A DNA stretch of 64,000 nucleotides. Source: Ceriagrion tenellum (lineage: Eukaryota > Arthropoda > Insecta > Odonata > Coenagrionidae). Positions 1 to 12,659 of the stretch are shown piece by piece. Every line of letters begins with the position of its first letter. Position 1 is the stretch's first letter. Below the pieces are notes generated by a model that saw only the letters and a list, made by a program, of their open reading frames with translations, was not told the origin of the DNA and did no database searches. Where the stretch lies: positions 69,304,123 to 69,368,122 of the forward strand of contig OY720636.1 of assembly GCA_963169105.1 (NCBI GenBank), written 5' to 3'. Position numbers and translations under genes: made by a program.

Positions 1-805
1 ACAATTTGAGCGGGCTGACTTCGCCAAAAGATCAAGGATACGCCGTTTCCGTAAATATACGGTGGCTCCTCTTAAAACCCCATTCTTTCGCCAACCCATC
101 GAAGCCGAGCATCAAACACACCCGTTTGTCATGAAAATCCCGCACGTAATTGACTCTTGTGCCAGGAAACCTTTAAATAACTTTGTTAGTCGGGATGGGG
201 GGTGATTTTTCCGGGGGTGATGAGTGTTTGGAGGTATTTCGCGGTGGTCGTCGAAGCAGGAAGTCTTTTCACCCGAGGTAATAATGCTGGTGAGTGAGTC
301 AGATTAGGTGAATGTAACGTGTAATTTGGTGAGATGGTGAGCCCGTATCGACATTTCGGAAGGTGCGATTGCGGGTGAGAATCGTTTCAACTTCTCTGTC
401 TGTCGTCGGGTTCGATTAGGAAAAATATATCTTTGAACCTCGATGCTGGTTCTCTATTTAAAAGAGACAAAGGGGCGTCCGACTATCAATGGAATCTAAT
501 CTGTAATATATGTTTAGTATAGATGGTATAGATCATAAAAAACACGGGATATATAATATGAGAACGGACATTGATAAGCTTAGTAAAATTCATATTGGTT
601 TGATAAGATGAACCCTAATTGACTTCTATGTTTTTTATTTTTGTTTAAAAAACATGTAATAAATATTAATGTTTACTTAGATTTTCTATTTCTTCTATAT
701 GCTGAAATTTGTGAATTATTAATTATATCTCTAATTATTTATATTTTTTGTAAAATTTGAAAATGTTTTTTGTCAATTTTATTGTTAGTTATTTTCATAT
801 TTCTT
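1..805. other. No recognised feature
   Basis: Positions 1-480 are mixed composition with some CpG. Positions 480-805 are strongly AT-rich up to the junction with the retrotransposon tail. I see no coding, RNA or repeat signal that I can name here. Confidence 0.5.
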
Positions 806-1405
806 TATGCCGCTAGTACGTGGGATCCGTACGAGGAAGGATTGATAAAAGAATTAGAGCGTGTGCAAAGGAGATCCGCTAGATTTGTTAAAGGCCGTTA
901 TGATAATTGTATAAGTGTTACGAGTATAATAGAAGAACTAGGATGGGAATTACTATCAGGACGCAGGTTAAAATGTAAGTTAAACCTTTCAAGTAAATTC
1001 GAAACCGATTTGTCCACAAATGACGTTAGATATATATTTAGAACCCCAGCGTATTATGCTAGGTTTGATCAGATTAGCAAGATTAGAGAGATAGATTGTC
1101 GTACCGATAGATTTAAAATGTCATTTTTCCCGCGTACCATAAGAGAGAACAATAGGCAGCGTAGCAAAGGGATAGATAGGTAAAATATAGTAAGAGTAGT
1201 CTGCAGTGCATGATGCATGTAATAACAACCAATAATCCCTTTCTTATTATGTAGATACTAACCACCTAGCTGCATGTGACCCTGTTCTCTAGCATGCCTC
1301 CCTTAAATATCCTACTTGCATGGCAATAGTGCATTTTTGGTGATCTTCACCCCCTGCCACACACCCTCGTGGTGGCTCGCAGGGTGTTACGTAGATGTAG
1401 ATGTA
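806..1405 (+). mobile_element. Non-LTR retrotransposon 3' end, family A copy 1
   Basis: This is the C-terminal end of a non-LTR (LINE-type) reverse-transcriptase ORF plus its 3' UTR. Homology to the copies at 25269 and 46092 starts abruptly at TATGCCGCTAG (about 806). That is a 5' truncation typical of target-primed reverse transcription. The frame stays open to the stop at 1181-1183 and reads through WDPYEEG, ELERVQRRSARF, ELGWELLS and a conserved CRTDRFKMSFFPRTI block. The region upstream of 806 in the same frame is host DNA, so the methionine at 770 is not a real start. The 3' UTR carries the block CACCCCCTGCCACACACCC and GGTGGCTCGCAGGGT and ends in GTAGATGTAGATGTA instead of poly(A). The clade is not certain; a Jockey/CR1-like group is an inference from the C-terminal style. 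Confidence 0.88.
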
Positions 1406-3009
1406 ATTATTAGCGCTGTCTCAGAAGTATCACATGCACCAATTTCATTGGAAAAATGTACCTGTCTGAGGAGTATTTGAATGGATCACCTCTCAACTAT
1501 TTTCTCATAAATCCGCTCAACATATCAATAACACATAGCCATGATCTAATTCTTTAAAAACTCCTGGCATTCTGCCTTGGTAATCTCAAAAGGTAATCCA
1601 TATGTCTAAATCATAATAGAAAAGGGTTGAATGTAAAGATCTACTGCTTCTTCAGTGGAATTCGTGCGTGTTCTTGGGTTGTGAATGCTTACAAAGGTAA
1701 GAATCAGGGAGTATTAAGCAACAGATCATAAACTTATAGCAAATTATATTTTTTAAGTTGGCCGAGCGGAATTTTTATCCATAGAAGTTCACTTTAAGAA
1801 TAGGGTTGCTCGTAGTTTTAGAAAGGACTGTTGATAAAACCTTGATTACCTTTGGGATTTCTCGCTTTGAAACTCGAGCTACGAGTCCACGTAGCGTACA
1901 CAGTTGTCACAGTAATTTCTTAGTTACCATATTTCCAATCTAGGCACATTTTATATTTGTTCTTAACACTATCGAGCAAAAGCGTATCCGAAGTCGAAAT
2001 ACATTTATGGTAATCTTAACTAGTGGACATTGTGCTGATTGCATAAGTGGCATTTCACTCCTGAGAATTCGTTTTCTATGTCGCTGAAAAGAACGGGAAA
2101 ATTAAGAAATTATTTATGCTAAATAATCAGATTCATTTTCACGTTAGCTCACCACATTTTATAGTCGATGCAACATCAATATCGCGAGGTATATGAGAGC
2201 ATGCAAGGCGTCAGAAGGTGAGCTTTCACGTAAAATAAAACACCAAAGCACATGTCGCATTTTTCTTTGATCTCCTTCATTTCTCCGCACCAGTTCCGCC
2301 ATTTAAATGTCGACCCGTGAGACGGAGCGGAAAAGTCATAATTTTGGCCGTTAAGTGTCCCTAATCTCCCGAAATCACCGATTTCTCGCCCGCCGTTCTC
2401 ACCTGATCTTCTTCTCGAACCCGTAGTTCCCTCTCATCTTCGGAGATTTCCCGAAAAACGGTAACTCCTCTCGTACCATCTGACTTCGCGTCCCGTTCAC
2501 CACCTCACATATTGCTTACCTATTTCACGACTGAAATTCAGGTCGTTGAGAGTAGGATGTCAAGTACCGGAAATTTATTTTCGTTAAAACTTAGCGTCGG
2601 TTACGATTTATATTACTTTTTCGTGCATTTTCTGTTTGAATTTACGCTATTTAAAGAATTATTATCATTAATTTTGAAATTAATTAAACAGGAAAGGTTA
2701 GCTAGGATTTTTTGCGTGATTTTTATGTTTGAACAATTCCATTTGAAAGGAAGTATTATCATCATTTTTCAAATTAATTAGACAGGAAAGGTGAGCTCGG
2801 TTCCATTCTAAGAGTGATTTTCTTTTGTAAATTAAAATTTGTGGTAAATATTGGAGTATACACGACACGCATGACTATCACGCAGGAAACAGAGACTTCG
2901 CCTTTAACTGGAATCTACTCCGCAATATAAGTCTTATCAGGCCAAATGAGTCGGGAAAGGTGTGGAGAGAAGTGACGAAAGAAGCCGGAGAATACGATAT
3001 ATTATTGTG
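1406..3009. other. No recognised feature
   Basis: This is a gene-free stretch. Positions 2280-2500 are richer in CpG and pyrimidines, and 2512-2781 has a short AT-rich open frame with no recognisable motif. I see no supported element. Confidence 0.4.
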
Positions 3010-3013
3010 GGGT

Positions 3014-3076
3014 TTGTTGAGGTGGATAAAGTGCTGGGCCTCTATTCCACGCGCTTTAGTTCGATTCCCGGCAGAA
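3014..3076 (+). repeat. tRNA-derived SINE relic
   Basis: A Pol III box A-like run (GTGGATAAAGTGCTGG) is followed about 30 nt later by a good B box, AGTTCGATTCCCGG. The order and spacing are those of a tRNA. The arms do not form a full cloverleaf, so this is a tRNA-like SINE head or a decayed tRNA-derived repeat. It is not a working tRNA. Confidence 0.5.
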
Positions 3077-3714
3077 ATAAAATTTTTTAAGTAGACTCCC
3101 GATCCCTTCTTGGGTTCAATGCTGCGATTACTTCAAGTGGAGTACTCAGTCCGTCTGATGGAACTATTACATCGCGGAACCATTGGCTCCTTTTGTAAAA
3201 TATATGTTGATGCCGATACCGGAACTCTTTATTCTTTCCCTGCATTCTCAAAATACCCCATCACTCCCCAATTCACACTTAGAACTTCAATCGCGCGTTC
3301 TTCATTTTTAAAAAACTTTTTGTGAGAGAATTGCATGATATTAACTTTGGAGGAAAATAGTGTGGTTAGTAAACAAATTCTTCTTGTTCTCCAATTCCAA
3401 TTGTTCTCGCAAAAATTATTACTCGCGCATTACGGTGTTAAAACGCAAATTCATCAACAATTCAGTTGGTGACATATTGGGACGGTGTGGCTTCTAGTAA
3501 AAAGACGCAGTTCGTATCAAATTTATTGGTTTAATCCTAATTTGACCTTTTTATTTTCTTATCGAAGGCGATAATGTAGCTCAAGTTTTATGTTTGCTGC
3601 ATAAATAAATATAGAGTAGAGATACCGTTCGCTGACGTCTGGCCATCCGGCCATGCGGACGCCACAACGGACCTCTCGTCATTTCAAATTTTAAACAGCG
3701 TTTTGCTATTAGCA

Positions 3715-4150
3715 TGTATTTATATGCCTGCAAAGCATGGACAATAACAGGTGCCGAGCTGGACAGAACTATGGAGTATGAAAGGTTCAGGAGAAGGTTG
3801 AAACAATGGAGGTGTGGTATTACCGACGAATTATGACGATTAAATGGGAGGATAGAATCACTAACGAAGAAATCCTACGTAGAGTTGGAGAGAAAAAAAA
3901 GTATAATGAAAACTCGACCAATTAGGAGAGACACACTTGGTGCATACATTTTGCGATACAACCGTGTAATGAGTACAATAACGGATGGAACAATGAATGA
4001 GAAGAATTTGAGAGGGGCCAAAATGGAATGTATCAAACAAACCATGAAGGACGTCAAAGTAAATCATTATGCAGGCATGAAGCAGTCGGCTGAGAGGTGA
4101 ATGGAATGGACAGCTGCCGCAAATCAATCTTCGGATTGATTACTACTGTC
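3715..4150 (+). mobile_element. Decayed non-LTR RT C-terminus, family D copy 1
   Basis: Translating in shifting frames gives the usual tail of LINE reverse transcriptases: an ACKAWT-type motif, a tyrosine/arginine-rich RRI block, MRIKWEDRITNEEILRRVGE, a GHILRHNR-like segment and a final segment ending AAANQSSD before the stop. Several frameshifts and stops interrupt it, so no single ORF covers it. A shorter relative lies at 47645-47985 and a 3'-end relic lies at 50385-50440 on the opposite strand. The element is ancient and non-functional. Confidence 0.72.
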
Positions 4151-4235
4151 GATGATAAACATTTTAAAAGAAACTGTTCTCTGCAGTTGAATGTAAATAC
4201 CACTAGAACTGACCCCTTCTATCTCTTACGCCCTA

Positions 4236-4660
4236 TAACTCGGACAAATATTTAGTTTAAATCTTTTCTCATCTCTGTTTCTAATCTCTGGAATTCCTTG
4301 CCATCATCTCTAAAAATTTCTTCCTCTCTGTGTATTTTAAGGAAAAACTATTTAATTTTCACAATAATGGGCATATATTTCTACAGCATAAATTTTTATC
4401 CTATTATATTTGTATGTTTTACATAATGATCTGATCAATTGTTGTTTGTTTCTTATCTCTTTCAAATCGATATTATACTTTCCATTTTGTGTTTAGAGTT
4501 ACTAATCTGTGGCTTTGAACTTTTTGTTTTTCATCAGTGTAAGATGCTGGCCAGGTATATTATTTGTTATTTCGTTAAAAGCAAAATTTTATATGTATTT
4601 TCGTTTCTGCTTTAATGGGGAAACTCAGAGCAAAAAAAACTTATTCTATTCTATTCCTCT
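4236..4660 (+). mobile_element. Decayed LINE C-terminus with TTCTA-repeat tail
   Basis: The plus strand at about 4282 encodes NLWNSLPSSLK followed by SSLCIFKEKL. This is the familiar end of CR1/L2-like and Jockey-like RT proteins (WNSLP then a lysine-rich helix). The 3' UTR ends in (TTCTA)n at about 4640-4656, a microsatellite tail as seen in LINEs without poly(A). Several stops are present upstream of the motif. Confidence 0.58.
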
Positions 4661-4695
4661 ATTTTAATTTACTTATGGGTGCTATACATTAGGTT

Positions 4696-4924
4696 ATATT
4701 ATAACAGAAACAAGAATTTCACTTTTACAGAAGGTATTTTAATACATACGACGCGTTTCAGCTCACAGAGCCATCGTAAGGTACAAGATCTTGTACACTT
4801 TGTAGACCTTCTGGACCTGGAAGAGGTACAAGGTCTTGTACCTGATGATGTCTCTGTGAGCTGAAACGCGTCGTATTCCTTAAAATATTTTGTGGAAAAG
4901 TAGTTGTTGTTTCTGTTATAGTAT
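4696..4924. mobile_element. Foldback element carrying hammerhead-like motifs in both arms
   Basis: A near-palindromic module. Outer arms TATAACAGAAACAA (4700-4713) and TTGTTTCTGTTATA (4907-4920) are exact complements. Inner arms ACGACGCGTTTCAGCTCACA and TGTGAGCTGAAACGCGTCGT are also perfect complements. The centre carries GTACAAG-type repeats. Each arm carries one hammerhead-like core on the outward strand. The left core is decayed (CTTACGA in place of CTGATGA). I see no transposase and no clear target-site duplication. Confidence 0.65.
4838..4876 (+). ncRNA. Hammerhead-like ribozyme motif
   Basis: GTAC (4838-4841) pairs with GTAT (4873-4876) as stem I, with one G-U pair. CTGATGA is at 4842-4848, followed by an extra T. 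Stem II is made from 4850-4862 with a short CTC/GAG stem. GAA is at 4863-4865. Palindromic ACGCGT (4866-4871) would be stem III, and C at 4872 would be the cleavage residue. A two-base loop is too small for an intramolecular stem III, so pairing in trans (a dimer) is the plausible fold. Activity is inferred and not shown. Confidence 0.55.
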
Positions 4925-5039
4925 GACAAACTTCCACGAAATATCGCCTGAATCTGTTAAAATTATCTAGTGAAAAATACTTAAGGTTGTTGAAAAATTT
5001 GCTGTTGTGTGCACCACTAGAGTGAGATGTATAAATTTC

Positions 5040-5590
5040 GTGCATGCTCCCCAAATCCACTGCCAATCGGGAAGTTCCGTGGGGATCGAGAGGAGATAAT
5101 CGGACGAGCGGCTGGTCACCCGCCGCGGAAGAAGGAAGGGCACATCGTCTGGTCCGAAAATCTCAAAAGGAACGCGGTCTCGTTCGCGCACGAACTACGT
5201 TTCGGAAACGGATTTGAGAAAGCCTGGTGTTCCCGATGTGGGAGGGGCAGTGGTATGGATATGGGGGGTAGGGGCGGAGGGAGGATTGACTTTCACGTCG
5301 GCGGGCCGCGCGCGCGCTCGAGTCTTCTGCCGACCCGCTCGATTAACGGAAACTCGAGAATCGGAAAAAGGGTCCCGCGGATCCGAGCTTAATTGTCCAG
5401 AAAGTCAGTCGCTTGTGATCGCCTCGTCTCGACAAGACTCTTCAAGGGCCTCTGAGTTCGAAAGTGATCCACCTGGATTCCAGGGCGGACGTTTTTGATC
5501 TCCGGCGGGCGGAGGGAAAACCCGCTCAGAGGCGATACTTATCCTGCTGGGTGACGTGTCGCGTTACCGATTTACCGGCGTGTCTATAAT
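5040..5590. promoter_or_regulatory. CpG-dense gene-free block
   Basis: This stretch is rich in CpG, with runs such as GGGCCGCGCGCGCGCTCGAG near 5300, in contrast to its AT-rich surroundings. Open frames in it have no recognisable motif and are explained by composition. It could be an unmethylated regulatory block or an unrecognised exon/UTR; the sequence alone does not decide. Confidence 0.35.
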
Positions 5591-8500
5591 TGTCTGGGCC
5601 ATACGACTGTTGTTCACACTAAGCTGATGTCCACCGGTTAAACCTTTTATTATTAAATTTGACCACTCGGATATAAGTAACGTATAAAATGCGGAATTTG
5701 AAGAAAATGTAATTCAATTTTTTTAAATTCATGATTGACCGGTTAGTTCCTGGGATTCTAAGAACATTTCCGTCATGTTCCGCCTGCCACGCGATACTCA
5801 CACAGGTTGGTTAATTATTTGGGAACATTTCTGATCGTTGAACATGTGCCTCATCGTTAACCAATGCCTAACTGATCGGTTGACACATCACAAGAATAAT
5901 ACGCGCAACCTACTGGTAAAAATATACTTCAACTGTTACATCTCTCAAACAAATTTTAGTTAATCAATGAAGAGACAATATTAGGAGATCTAGAAATAGG
6001 ACAGCGTGTATGAAGCAATGTACGATGGTAACTGAGGCAAAAGAGACTTTGTTGATTGTGGGTACCTCAACAAGGAACGCAGTCATGGGTATATGTGTGC
6101 AAGGTACTATAGTGATTTCATAAATTATTCACTTAATTTATGGGCACCCCGAGTATCGAGGTTACTAAGGCATATATGAAGCTTTCCAGGTTTGTATTTA
6201 GATTTATGGTCTTGTTTATTCAGTAAGCGAAATACATAGGAATATGCGATCATTCGAAATTCATCGAGGAAGAATTGTTTCCAATCTGCGCGACGATTTT
6301 ATATAAATGTCACGTAAAAATTGATCTTTGAAGGAGTATTATTCTCTTTTTCCTATCAAATTAAGCCGCAGATACATTTCAATCTTAGACATGCATTTGT
6401 GGAAGTAAGTGACTTACGTGATAAACAAACTTTTTCATATCTTTGTAGTTTCTACCTTATCCGCGTTGCTGCTAAATATTATATTTGAAGTTTAACCATC
6501 TTAATGAGTGATAAAGATATCATTTATGGGATAATATTCAGCTGGAACGCTTAATATTTTTGTAGAAATCTCGTAACTTAATGGAACAGGCTTCGAAAAC
6601 ATATTTAAAATCTCTCGCACCTGGCCTTGCCCTTGATCGGCTTTTGACTTTACTGACAATTCGATTTCATTCAGAACGTGAGCCACTTTTTGCAACAGAC
6701 TTTTTTGACAAAGAATTTTCTCGGACCAACCGGAATGGGAATTATTTGTGACCGGAAGTAATTATGCTGATATGCATATAAACGACTAGTTCTTCAAAAC
6801 TGTGTGAAAGTTGTGGCTAATTTTCGTTCTCTTAATCTAAGACATTTTTTGTTATGGGCCATTTTTTACATTCTTAATTAGTATGTCGGAATGTTGTTTA
6901 CAAATGAACCACTACTTCATAAAAAGTATTCCTTCCGAACACATGAGGCTTTTTTCAGTCCTGGCGTGAGGAAATATTTACTTAAAATAAAATGATGGGG
7001 AGTCGCACGAGTGCGACTCTCTGAATAAGGAGATTTGGATGCTTAAAAACTTAATAACTGACTTCTTGTATGTCGCCCCGAGGAGTGAAACAAACGTTCC
7101 AAAACATTAATCATGGCTGAAACGAAATTTCCCGCACTAATGGCGACTCCTATCGCATTAAAACTTCCGTATCTCATCGTCTAAGTGAGAGAAAGCAGTC
7201 TTCCGTATAATCAGGTGCGGGTTTTTTTCATTGTTTTGATACCATGGGCGTAGCATTGTTTTTTATCGAATCAAAAAAGCATCTTGGTTAACCAACAGCA
7301 ACATATTATCCCATAATTCCATAAATTTGGTAGCATTCATTATCTGGTAATTACGAGCGGAAAAAGTAATTCGGTGCGTGGTTATGCCTGTTGCGTACAC
7401 TGCGCCAAACGATGACGAATAGAAAATATTACCCTTACCTACCTCTTTATAATATACAGGCGCTTACTTAGTTTTAAAATGGTATGAATCAGCGAAAGCT
7501 CATGCGTACCTAATGCTAAAACGCACCACATTTTCTGAGCTAACATGTAATTTTAAGCTTGACACGCTTCAGCTAAGGCTTGTTCAGTTTCAAAGAACTA
7601 TGTAGTTTCCATTGATCTTCCCGAGAGCGCTAGAATGAGAGCGTGAGCCACCGGCTTGAATTTGAGCCACACTTTTCTCGTTCCATTATAAATCTCATTC
7701 TATTATCTTCGTTGCCTTAATAGTTATTGCTTTTATTCCGTGATTATTATTTTTATTTTATTTGAAAGTTAAATTTTTGAATAAAGTAATGAACGCTTTG
7801 AAATATTTATTGCCGGAAACTGTAAATTAAAAGGCCCTTTACCTTAACCGTGAATATTCGCGGTTAAATAGCCAATTAGATTTGATACAGACATGCACGT
7901 TACATCGTCCATTTATTTTTTCAGTTTTGCGACCAAACGCTACTTCAAATTCAAAATTAATTTTATAACATTTATAACTATGATGTTTAATGACAATAAC
8001 AATTTAATAACAATCATAATTCGATTTTAATATATAACGGGGCTGGTCTCCGAGCAGCATGTATCGATAACTTTCCCAGAAATTTCCTGCCAGTCGTGGT
8101 GGTGCCGACCATTCAGCGCATTCAGCTCGCATGCTTAGCATCAGATTTTCTTCCCCGGATCGATTCCATTTTTTTCACTGCTATTTTTTATATTATAACT
8201 TCACTGTATTGGATATGTTTTCCTTACTGCGGTACAATTTTTTTCATTTTCGGTACTTTCTTCGGAATTTTTGCTCTGCCGTATTGTGCTCTACAGATCT
8301 GCAACTCTGTCATAAAGCTGGCTCGAGATAAACGTAGTCAGTATTATAAAGTATAATTGATGTAGCACACTCAGAGACACAAAGGGTCCATGAGGATTAC
8401 AAATGAATAAATTAAAAGAAGAAGAGAGAAAGAGAAAGGCCAAGAGATAAACTGATGGACCAAACAAAGAGCGAAGTTCATAAGAAGAACCATCGGGGAG

Positions 8501-10129
8501 AAAAGGAACTGGCTTTAGAAAGAGAAGGATGGTGGGTCAGATGCAGTCAATCTATCTCCCGGTTTAACTACTAATAGTAGTCTCCTATCCCAAAGATTAT
8601 TAAGGATTTGACGATATTCTATGTCCTAGGCGTTTACGAGCACGCGCGGCCGAGTTTCGACGGCGTCGGAAGTGGATGCTCTAGCGGTATGGAGACCTCC
8701 GAGCTGCCGTCCAGTGTTTTTGCGGCGAGACATAAATCCTTCACCGTTGAGTGCCAAAGTCGGTTGAGGCCGCAGGGACGGGATGCTTCCGGCAAGATGC
8801 GGCCGTCGAAGTCTCCAGGCATGAACTCGACGGATTGTTGCCTGTATATCATCTTTTCTTACCGAGTTAGAAAAGGGTGCATAAATTAACAATTATAACG
8901 ACACAAATATCATAATAAAATTAAATGGCACTCATTATACCTTGCATAGATCATAGTATTTTAGTTTATAAGTTTAAGTCTTCTTGCCTTACTCGGTTGA
9001 AGGCTCACTATTCCAACCAATCTGCAACAATCAAAATCTAATTTCTCCTAATTTATCTCTTCAATATATTTCGATTCGGTCCGATTATATACTTATCCAT
9101 ATGTTGAGGTTATCATTGAATGCTCGTTGCAATCAGGTAATATATTTCGTGTTGAAATTATGTACTACTTTAATTGAGTTTTGCGACCGTGAATGCATTG
9201 TGAATTAACTTCAACACAAAAAAATTCATTACTCCATGAACCAAATTCATTCTTGTCTGGCGTGTTGAATTTATATCAGGTTTTTTTCTAGCCTGTTCCA
9301 TAAATGGGTACTTCCCCATATTAAGTTTGCATATCTTTTCTGAGTCTTATAATCGAAATTTTGTGTTTGAGTTCCGTCGCGCTTAGCAGGTACCAAAGAC
9401 GATGTCTAGTGGAATTTATTTGGTTTGAGAGGCTGCTGTGTTCCCCGTGGATGCTCACATTTTGTGGATTGACTTGCATACTAGACAATTTAAGACAATA
9501 AGATGCCATGGCATGACTGTAAGGTTTTTTTTTCGGGAAAGAAGCCTAGGATTTATGAGCCACTATGATCAATACTTTAAATTTTTAAGTATTTTTGTGT
9601 TGAAAAAATGGGAGTTTATTAGGTGGACTGATTCAAATTAATTTGTTGTTTCACGCAGGACACCGGAAATCGAAGAGCGGTTTTAAGATTCATTCGCTAT
9701 CTTATTCGTCCGTTCTCGACCATTCTCACGATTGACTTTAGAATATGTTTGAAATCGAGACTGCATTAACAGTATGCTATATTTCGGTTAGTTTGGCTAG
9801 TGAATTTTTTCTCCAAGAAGCTACTAATGGGCCCAACTGTTTCTTGTTCATTCCAAATTCATTAACTTATTAGTTATTGTTTGAAATTCATCAAGTTTGC
9901 GACGAAACAGCTCTGAAAATTTTCGCTAATTGACAATGCCACCGCGGGAAATTGGATATTGATGGGCACATTAAGCCTCTGCCTGACGTGCCACAGGAAA
10001 ACGCTTTGTCAGTGTACTCTGAAAAGTAGGCGTTGCCCTCCTCTTGTTCCCTGACTCTGTTGTTCTCCCACCAATTTACCACGAGGGTCAGTCCCCCCAA
10101 TATTCCCAGCAGTGACCTTAGTCGTTGGT
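5591..10129. other. No recognised gene; two small hairpins
   Basis: No element or gene is recognised. Two short perfect hairpins are visible: GAGTCGCAC/GTGCGACTC at 7000-7019 with a 2-base loop, and TAACCGTGAATATTCGCGGTTA at about 7853-7874. An 86-codon frame at 8096-8356 is hydrophobic and phenylalanine-rich, but has no motif and no supporting context. Positions 8620-8830 are locally GC-rich. Confidence 0.4.
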
Positions 10130-10640
10130 GGCTTGACACGGCCATTTTTTTGTCCTCGGTCGTTGCCGCGAGGGCAGGGGCGGCGACACATCATTGAGCA
10201 ACCGACCTTCCCCCAGCTCCAAATTTTCAAAGGGCGCTCGACAAATATGCCCGCCCTTCAGCTCCTCCGTCCTCTCAGGATATCCACCCACCCTCTCCCC
10301 CGCCATTGTGGGAATCTTGTGTGTTACGGAACTCCGTCCTTCGGAAAGGACCATAAAGGGCTCTGACCCCTTCAGGAGAGTCATACGGTAATGGTAGTGT
10401 GGGCTCGCGAGACGGTCAACGACCATGTGGTTATGAGGGGTGCGTTACCTCCCCCCCCCCCATCAGTCTCAAGGGTACTGTCCACGCTGTGTGGGTGCGT
10501 TGCTGGCCGGGCTGTAAACGTCACTTTTTTCAGGGGCTCCCGAAGACTTGCGGGCCTTGGGAGCGATGGTCAGCGAGGTCATCGTACCTTGTGGTGCCTC
10601 CCCTGAACCCTAATTCTCCAGAAACCCAGCCATCTCCTTA
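10130..10640. other. GC-rich gene-free block
   Basis: This is a GC-rich segment with a C-run (about 10451-10461) and overlapping short frames on both strands. No protein motif is recognised. It may be regulatory or an unrecognised repeat. Confidence 0.3.
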
Positions 10641-11179
10641 ATAGTTTTTAACGGTAGGTCCTCGTTTGCAAAGAGTACATAGGGCGAAGGCGACCGTTAT
10701 AAATATTACCGAAGTCGAAAGTTTTACGGCACTTGCCACCGTTGTAAACAAAAAAGTGGGGTTTCCTGTCAAACGACCGTATCGCGGTCATTACTCACTT
10801 CCAAAAACCTTGGCAATGCTCGAGAAAAAATTTGAAAGGGTATGAGTAAGACGCATGCGTATTTAACTTTGCCGAGGGGAACCATATTCTGAAGGAGAAT
10901 AATCTGTAGCGCTATTATTTGTTGAGTTGGATCTTGAGTAATTCAACTTTAAAGGTTGTATCACATCGCTAAACCCAGGCCTTAATTTTAGGACACAATT
11001 TATGTCCATACTGATGACGGAATATAATCGGCGACTCGGTCGTTTCCAGGCGGGTTAATTGTATTACCCTTTATGTACGACTGCTTCCAGGATTTTGTAG
11101 GCGAAAGTGATGGTTTCAGGCGTAGCTTTGTGGAATAACTTAATGATAATAGATTTAAACACTTAATAATATCCACATG

Positions 11180-11334
11180 AGATTTTTATTTTCACGGCCT
11201 AGCTTTCGTCGCAAGGCGACATTAGGTAATTTACAAGTTTGTCTTGTTAATTACCTGATGGTTACAGACAAACTTGTAAATTACCTGACGATGAAGTACA
11301 GCGACAAAGAGTAGGTCGTAAAAATAAAAATTTC
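11180..11334. mobile_element. Foldback element with decayed hammerhead-like motifs
   Basis: The inverted arms run from GATTTTTATTTTCACGGCC (about 11181) to a complementary end near AAAATAAAAATTTC (11321-11334). An inner arm pair, ACAAGTTTGTCT and AGACAAACTTGT, flanks the centre. The minus-strand left arm has CTAATGT then a short hairpin then GAAAGC. The plus-strand right arm has CTGACGA (11285-11291), then GCGAC and AAAG. Comparing the two arms suggests an ancestral CTGACGA, GTCGC/GCGAC stem and GAAAGCTAG. Both copies are damaged at the core. Confidence 0.5.
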
Positions 11335-11626
11335 ACGAGTAAATTACAAAGCGTTTCAAAATATATGGATTTTGCAGGTGATGAATGACAACGTGCACTT
11401 AAATGATTGCACCATACTTGCTTTCAAAGATTGATCAATTGAAAATGGTGCTTAAAATGACATGTTTCACATTTATGGCTTAGGTGTTTTCTACTTAGTC
11501 TAGTTAAACATCCTGACATATATTCTTGATTGGTAGTTTGAGTTCCATACTGTTCACACCGTTGAACACCACAGCCGTGGTATTATGGCTACCTATTGCA
11601 TACCCAACGGCGGACTCACTTGATTC

Positions 11627-12384
11627 TACACCGAATAAAAGTATTCTTAAAATTAGTTAAATCCTCTATCAATGAATGGATTTTCCGCTACTATAAGGTA
11701 ACCAAAGTATTCGTCTAAGCTATAGATGAATTTCCTCTCCGGCGAAGAATCTTCTCATACTTAGAGGATTATATTCAGTATAGAAGGTAACTCCCACTAC
11801 ATTAAATAGAATTATTCTCAAGATTTCATCTACAATTCTGAGGATCCCTCTCGAAGCAAAAGCAATCCTCTCAAAATTCCTCCACTCACTCGCACTTGTT
11901 TTATTTTCCCAATTTACGATATAAAACACAAGACTTGTGCGTTGACACTTGTGTTGATTTTGGAGGCAGCTGCAAGCACGTTTAATTCTCTAAAATCCTC
12001 GATGGACTCAATAAATTCACGACTGAGCCACAACAAACCCACGATGTTTACCAGATTTCAATGCTTTTGCATAGGATCATCCAATATTTTCATAGTTACA
12101 ACATGACTAAATGTGCAAAAGCGATCGTCAATTCGGCCTCAGTTCTCACCGCTGGAGAGAGCTTCAAGGCCACCCCTGTGCTTCTTTTCCACTTCATACG
12201 CCACATTTTACGTTAAGATTACTAATCTTGGATTAAGCGGAATATTGGGACAGGAATATCATCTCAAAAGGAAATGTAGATCCTCTAAAGGAAAGAAAAA
12301 TATTCTCAAATTAAGAGGAAATTCTGAGAGGATTTGAAAATAGGAACTGTCCTCTACATTCCAGAGCACTTTTTTTTCGGTGTA
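11627..12384. mobile_element. Putative non-autonomous DNA transposon
   Basis: TACACCGAATAAAAGT at 11627 faces ATACACCGAAAAAAAAGTGC read from the opposite strand at 12365-12384, giving terminal inverted repeats of about 16 bp with one mismatch. The interior has several GAGAGGAT/ATCCTCTC-type repeats on both strands and no transposase. I cannot assign a superfamily, and the target duplication is unclear. Confidence 0.38.
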
Positions 12385-12659
12385 TGCATTTAACACAATA
12401 TACATAAGCTGCGATTCCGGCCTTGGCTAAATGGTTGTTACCTTCCAAAATTTCACTTTCAAGAAATCATATCTTATATGATAATCGCTGTGAAAAATCC
12501 TCATCGCAAATCGGAACGCTCTAAATATGTGAAAAGAGTTATTTTGAACTTGAATGATGTTCAAGTCTGATAGACAATGGGAGGAGTGCCAGAAGAGCGT
12601 GAGAGAAGACGGATAATACCGCAAGTTATCTGAGGGATGCTAGGGTTAGATATCCTGAG

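Noticed and set aside
5027..5498. Frames of 121 and 94 codons in the CpG block
   Set aside because: Arginine/glycine-rich composition only; no motif in either register.
7071..7095. Additional hammerhead-like site (CGAGGAGTGAAAC)
   Set aside because: No stem II between box and GAAA, and no stem I pairing.
8096..8356. 86-codon hydrophobic frame as a small membrane protein
   Set aside because: No motif, no start context, no neighbours; AT-rich DNA often gives such frames.
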